Assembly: GCA_028752905.1 (NCBI GenBank)
Contig: JAQNBH010000010.1
Span: 19,340,422 to 19,404,421 of the forward strand
DNA: 64,000 nucleotides
From: Cladorhizidae sp. MBARI D1340-BT2
Taxonomy: Eukaryota > Porifera > Demospongiae > Poecilosclerida > Cladorhizidae
Reading direction: 5' to 3'
The translations under genes were made by a program, and so were the position numbers. Shown here one piece after another: positions 60,138 through 64,000 of the stretch. Under the pieces are notes generated by a model. That model searched no databases, was not told the origin of the DNA, and was given only the letters and a program-made list of their open reading frames with translations. Every line of letters begins with the position of its first letter. Position 1 is the first letter of the stretch.

Positions 60138-61229
60138 GTAAGTTTTATTTCTGTTTTTGACAGGATGAAAGAGTGCAAGTTTAGCCCAGTATGTTCTTAT
60201 TCAGGGTGAGAGTTAAATAGTAGCATGGCCCTGTATAATTATGGTTAAAACATCTGATAGCCGACAATGAACCTGTAGCTGCATGTGCCTGCATGCCATC
60301 TTCTCAATTTTTCACATAGTTTATGTATTGCCTTTAGCAAATGTGAAACTGCTTCCAAAAGGTCCTTTGAGCAGACTAGAACCATTTTGTTGCATCTCTA
60401 ACATTGCACCCTAAACCAAACATATCAGATGCTGCAAACACATACCACAGTAAAGTCATAAAAATATCTAGTCATAAATATGGCATGCAACATTCTTAAT
60501 AAATTCAGTGCAGTGATGGTGGTATATCATAAACAATAGTGTAATATATTATATGAACATAATTATATCTACAGGTGCATAAACATACATCGTTCTTTAC
60601 AAAGCAACCAGTAACATGCAACCAATTTAAACCAAATTGGAGACAGTCTTCCAAATATGATATATCAGCAGGCACTTTCAAATGTTTACCAGAAACTCTT
60701 GAAACTCAAGAAAAATACAGTCGTGTTGAAGCTGATAACGGTGGTGAAAACCTCAACAATTATCTTACTGAATTGATGTTGATATCAACGACAACATCTG
60801 CACTCTCATCACCAAAATCAAGCGAGAAGTTGTCAGGGATTGCAAAGAAGATAGAATTCTTGAGAGCTACTGAAAACTATCTGCCTGTAAGTTTATTGAT
60901 GTCTATATTATATATACTTGCAACAGTTAGCCTAGTATTTTCTTATATGTAGTTACTATTGATTGCAGCTTTGATTGCAGCTATGAAAGTATGAATATAA
61001 TTTGCAGACCGTAACTGCATCCATTAATTTCCTATTGCAGCATTAACATGAGAATAGGCATGGGAATGGTCATTGGATGGGTCTAGTGGTAGTTGTTTTA
61101 ACAACATTTCTTGGCACAATTGTTTATTTGCATATAATTATATTTTCACAGGTCCAGCAACAGTGTACTAAATTCCGATCCTTTATCAAGAAGATCCCAG
61201 CTTTTCTGAAGAAGTTATTCAAACGATGA
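59652..61229 (+). CDS. Unrecognised three-exon gene with a duplicated exon-end module, 291 aa
   Basis: Join: 59652-60137, 60575-60886, 61152-61229. Each coding exon is a whole number of codons (162, 104 and 25 plus stop). Donors are GTAAGT and GTAAGT, acceptors CTACAG and TTCACAG. Exon 1 opens MSFDTSNRTSIEEELNLVER, is acidic and polar, and contains a CCINCHEDG motif. Exon 1 ends with LPELVLPSTKTPAF...SCEKLSALEKEVEIWRATRE-YLP. Exon 2 ends with LTELMLISTTTSAL...SSEKLSGIAKKIEFLRATEN-YLP, clearly the same module. Exon 3 is a basic amphipathic tail (FIKKIPAFLKKLFKR). No signal peptide or membrane segment is seen. I recognise no family. It is possibly lineage-specific, and the function is unknown. 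The frame extends upstream of 59652 without an ATG. Head to tail with ABHD2. Confidence 0.75.
60575..60886 (+). CDS. Unrecognised gene, exon 2
   Basis: 104 codons, begins VHKHTSFFTKQP and ends YLP before GTAAGTTTATTG. The donor-side intron sequence also resembles that of exon 1, supporting duplication of a genomic segment that included the splice site. Confidence 0.7.
61152..61229 (+). CDS. Unrecognised gene, exon 3
   Basis: 25 codons and TGA: QQQCTKFRSFIKKIPAF then LKKLFKR. Short but phase-compatible and preceded by a good TTTTCACAG acceptor. No canonical AATAAA is seen in the first 100 bases downstream. Confidence 0.6.
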   Translation, partial: VQQQCTKFRSFIKKIPAFLKKLFKR

Positions 61230-64000
61230 TTAACTGGTGGACAAAAGAATTATGACTAAAACATTATAAATATAAATCTTAAATTAAAATTGATATGACT
61301 TGATTAATTTTATGTAACCTATATTGATATTTCTATAACATAATTTATTTGCCAATATATATCAATTTAAATTTCAAAAATGTTACCTAATTACTAACGA
61401 TCGACAGAAATTTTCATTTCAAATTTATGGTCAAATTTATGGTTTCGAGCTGAAATTTATAGATTGCAGCTAAAAATTGCTATTCTACATAATTATGCTT
61501 TGTGTGATGTTGCCAGTTACTTTAGTGAATGCTATGGTCTTCACGTCCACCATGTTGATGAGCAAAACATTTCTTTGAAAAGTTATAGAGAAAATTATAC
61601 TGAGTACAAATGAGATGATAATCACAAGTATTCCAACCATATTTAGATGATTTTATGGCCTGGAAATCATTTTGTTATAAACAATAGGTTATAGGCTTCT
61701 ATATCAGTGTGCTTTTTTATATATTATTGCCTTAGGCAAATGATATGATGTTAAATTTGAAGAATATTGTTAAATTTGAAGAATACTGTGCATGTCTCTG
61801 GTTGCTGGGTGGATATTTACATTTATATTTCTATGTTTGATTATTTGTAAAAGTGACTAAGGTTTCGATTTGCATCTAGCGATATACGATTTCTTAACAG
61901 AAGTAATTAAATTATAATTAATGTCTACATTAATATTTTAGCTGTATATACCAAGAACAGTAGATCACCTTGGAGGGAAAAATCCACCACAGACTCATTC
62001 TTCTGAGAAAAATTTACTGCTCACCACCAAAAGATATCTACCTTCATCATACCTTCAAATATCTGTTGTTGCATTTGTGTTTGCAAGAAAATACCCAACC
62101 ATGGACAAGCAGTATTTGTCAAGCTCATACTGGAAGTAATAGACTAAAAATGGACTTGAGATGCACTGTGGACAAGCCCTGGAGAAGAGAGACACTGAAA
62201 TTGGCATTGACTGTAACTGGATTAATATATATATAGAGAGAAAGGTAGGGTGAGTTAGGAGCTGAGAGTAGAGGGTGGTGTTTTACAAAATTTTGCACAA
62301 TTGGTATTTATACTGGCTAGATCAACTTGAGAATGGAGAATATCACAGCCATCACAAGAAAAAGGGCAGTAGTGACACATGCTCCGACACTAATATATGT
62401 ATATATATAAGTGGAACAAGACTAGGTTTTAGTACTCGGCATAATAGAATGGAAATGGTTGTCTAAGTATAACCAACTCTTTGGCTAATTTAAAGATTGA
62501 GGCAAGACACTAACAGTACTATAGTGACGACAGCTGCATCTGTAGTAGTTGTCAGTGCTAATGTGTTGCATTTCCATCATTATAAGCTTCTCGAATCCTC
62601 AACATGTAGCTGTGGAGGTAGATATACATGATGAGAAACAAAATTGCTTATGTATATTTAGGACAAGTACAGATATTACACACATGTACATGAATAATAA
62701 TGCTAAGGGTATAAACTACCAACTAGAATATGGGACAAGTTAGATACAGTAGTAATGATCTATGGATTGAAAGCTACACTGTAGAAATTATAACACTCCA
62801 AAAAAGCTGTTTTCACATAATTATTATAAAGTGGGAGTGCTTCTGAGAGAGAATCAATACCTGCCGAACTAGAGCTGAGCAGAGGTACTAGCTAACTAAG
62901 AGCTAAAATTAGTGCTAAGGTCATTTGGGTTAACACTAGCTATATATATATAGTGAGGTAGAGAAACAAAAATAGTTTTGTTGACTTTTATAGTTGCTGA
63001 GCTAACTTCAATATAAATAGTGTTTTTAACTGATAGAGCCTCAAGCCATGAAGAAGGCACCCTTGATGCTAGCTGTTACAATGTCACATACTTGAAATCA
63101 AAGTCAGGCATAATTATGTGTGTATGAGGTAACTTTTGAGCAGATTTCTTTTTGATAGCACATGCAAGTGATTCACAATAATGAATATGGTTAGGATTAT
63201 CATAGAAGAAGTTTATACTATGAACTTGTAAATATGCCCATACAACAACTCACTTTATAACAACTATGACACCATATTTTATATAGCAAGTGTAAGTTCA
63301 TGCAGGTCAGTGCATCATAATAGAGGATTATATGACACTCACAAACTCCAAACTGGTATACCAGATGTTCAACCTCCCAATGATTAGAGCACAATAAAGG
63401 GTTAAATGTTTTCTAACTGGTTTTAAAACCTAGGTGTATATGTGGTATCTTGCTAAAAATTGTCCATCCTACTTTCCTTGAAAAAGAAAAATGCATCACA
63501 TAGGGGATGTCTAAAGAGCATCAGTCCCAAGAATTATCTTTATCATCATTAGCCAGTGAAGTCCGTCCAAATCAATTTGTAGATATGGTGGGCTTAAAGA
63601 TACTAAAAATAAACTATAACTCCTACTTCCAGCTCCCATAACTATTTTCTTTCTTTACTCATCAAGCCTGAAAATATTATGCAAAGTAAATTGCAGTGTC
63701 ATGCATGATCTATAATATTGTCCAATAAGCACCTAGTCGCAGTTAGGCACTGCTTTTTGTGCAGCTTAGGTAGAGGCAGCCACTAAACACACAAACTTAT
63801 AGTATCTAATCATGCATTTCAATGAGGCCTTGGCAGACTCTGTTCATTTACTGCTTTGCCATAGATAAAATTCGTTTATTATTTTAGCCCTTTAATCCTA
63901 CTAGGTAGCCATTATTATTTTTAGTAAAGGAAGAATTGCACCTACTGCTCTAGAGGACTGTTCTTAAACAACTATACTCTTGTATAACAAAGTGTGTAAA
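61230..64000. other. AT-rich sequence, no supportable gene
   Basis: Open frames of 60-90 codons (for example 61970-62236) have no recognisable domain and no convincing splice context. TATATATATA lies near 62941. I see no tRNA, array or TIR element. Confidence 0.4.

Noticed and set aside
61970..62236. 88-codon frame as a further exon or gene
   Set aside because: Starts at a TTG, has no recognisable domain and no splice phase linking it to the gene ending at 61229.

Overview
The window is animal nuclear DNA. It holds spliced genes with GT-AG introns, a metazoan-type ABHD2 lipase, eukaryotic DNA transposons (hAT, an IS630/Tc1-like DDE element, a MADF-bearing Harbinger-like element, MITEs) and a very large amount of minisatellite DNA. 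The gene content and the many short CTAG/AGCT-rich words suggest an early-branching invertebrate, possibly a demosponge. That last step is a guess: no species-diagnostic gene is present.

Layout. Positions 1-11.6 kb are intergenic: two copies of a terminal-inverted-repeat element, a family of snap-back repeats with a hammerhead-ribozyme-like core, CA microsatellite, a 19-bp minisatellite and a decayed transposase-like gene on the minus strand. Positions 11,761-58,806 are one plus-strand gene, an ABHD2 orthologue in seven coding exons. All six exon junctions agree in phase and together give a 472-residue protein with an intact Ser-Asp-His triad. Its coding sequence is only 1.4 kb spread over 47 kb. 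The introns hold about twenty minisatellite arrays (roughly 19 kb, about 40% of the gene by my tally), an almost intact hAT transposon with TIRs and target duplication, older hAT and IS630-like pseudogenes, and MITEs. Intron 4 is nearly all one 66-bp array. Intron 5 holds about 92 copies of a 30-bp unit that each carry TGCATG (the RBFOX RNA motif), then about 135 copies of a 33-36-bp unit that mostly carry ACTAAT (a STAR/QKI-like and branch-point-like motif). The second array is broken up by a 1,325-bp MADF transposon and its 368-bp truncated form, and the whole block is duplicated in tandem.

Downstream, 59,652-61,229 is a second plus-strand gene, which I do not recognise: three exons, all phase 0, 291 residues, with an exon-end module of about 40 residues present twice. 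From 61.2 kb to the end the DNA is AT-rich and I see no supportable gene.

The two genes lie head to tail, with 845 bp between the ABHD2 stop and the next ATG. Nothing links them functionally. The most unusual feature is the ABHD2 intron content: very long, in-register arrays of motifs that known splicing regulators and G-quadruplexes could use, in a gene whose exons are well conserved. The long open frames inside the arrays are by-products of repeat-unit lengths and are not annotated as genes.
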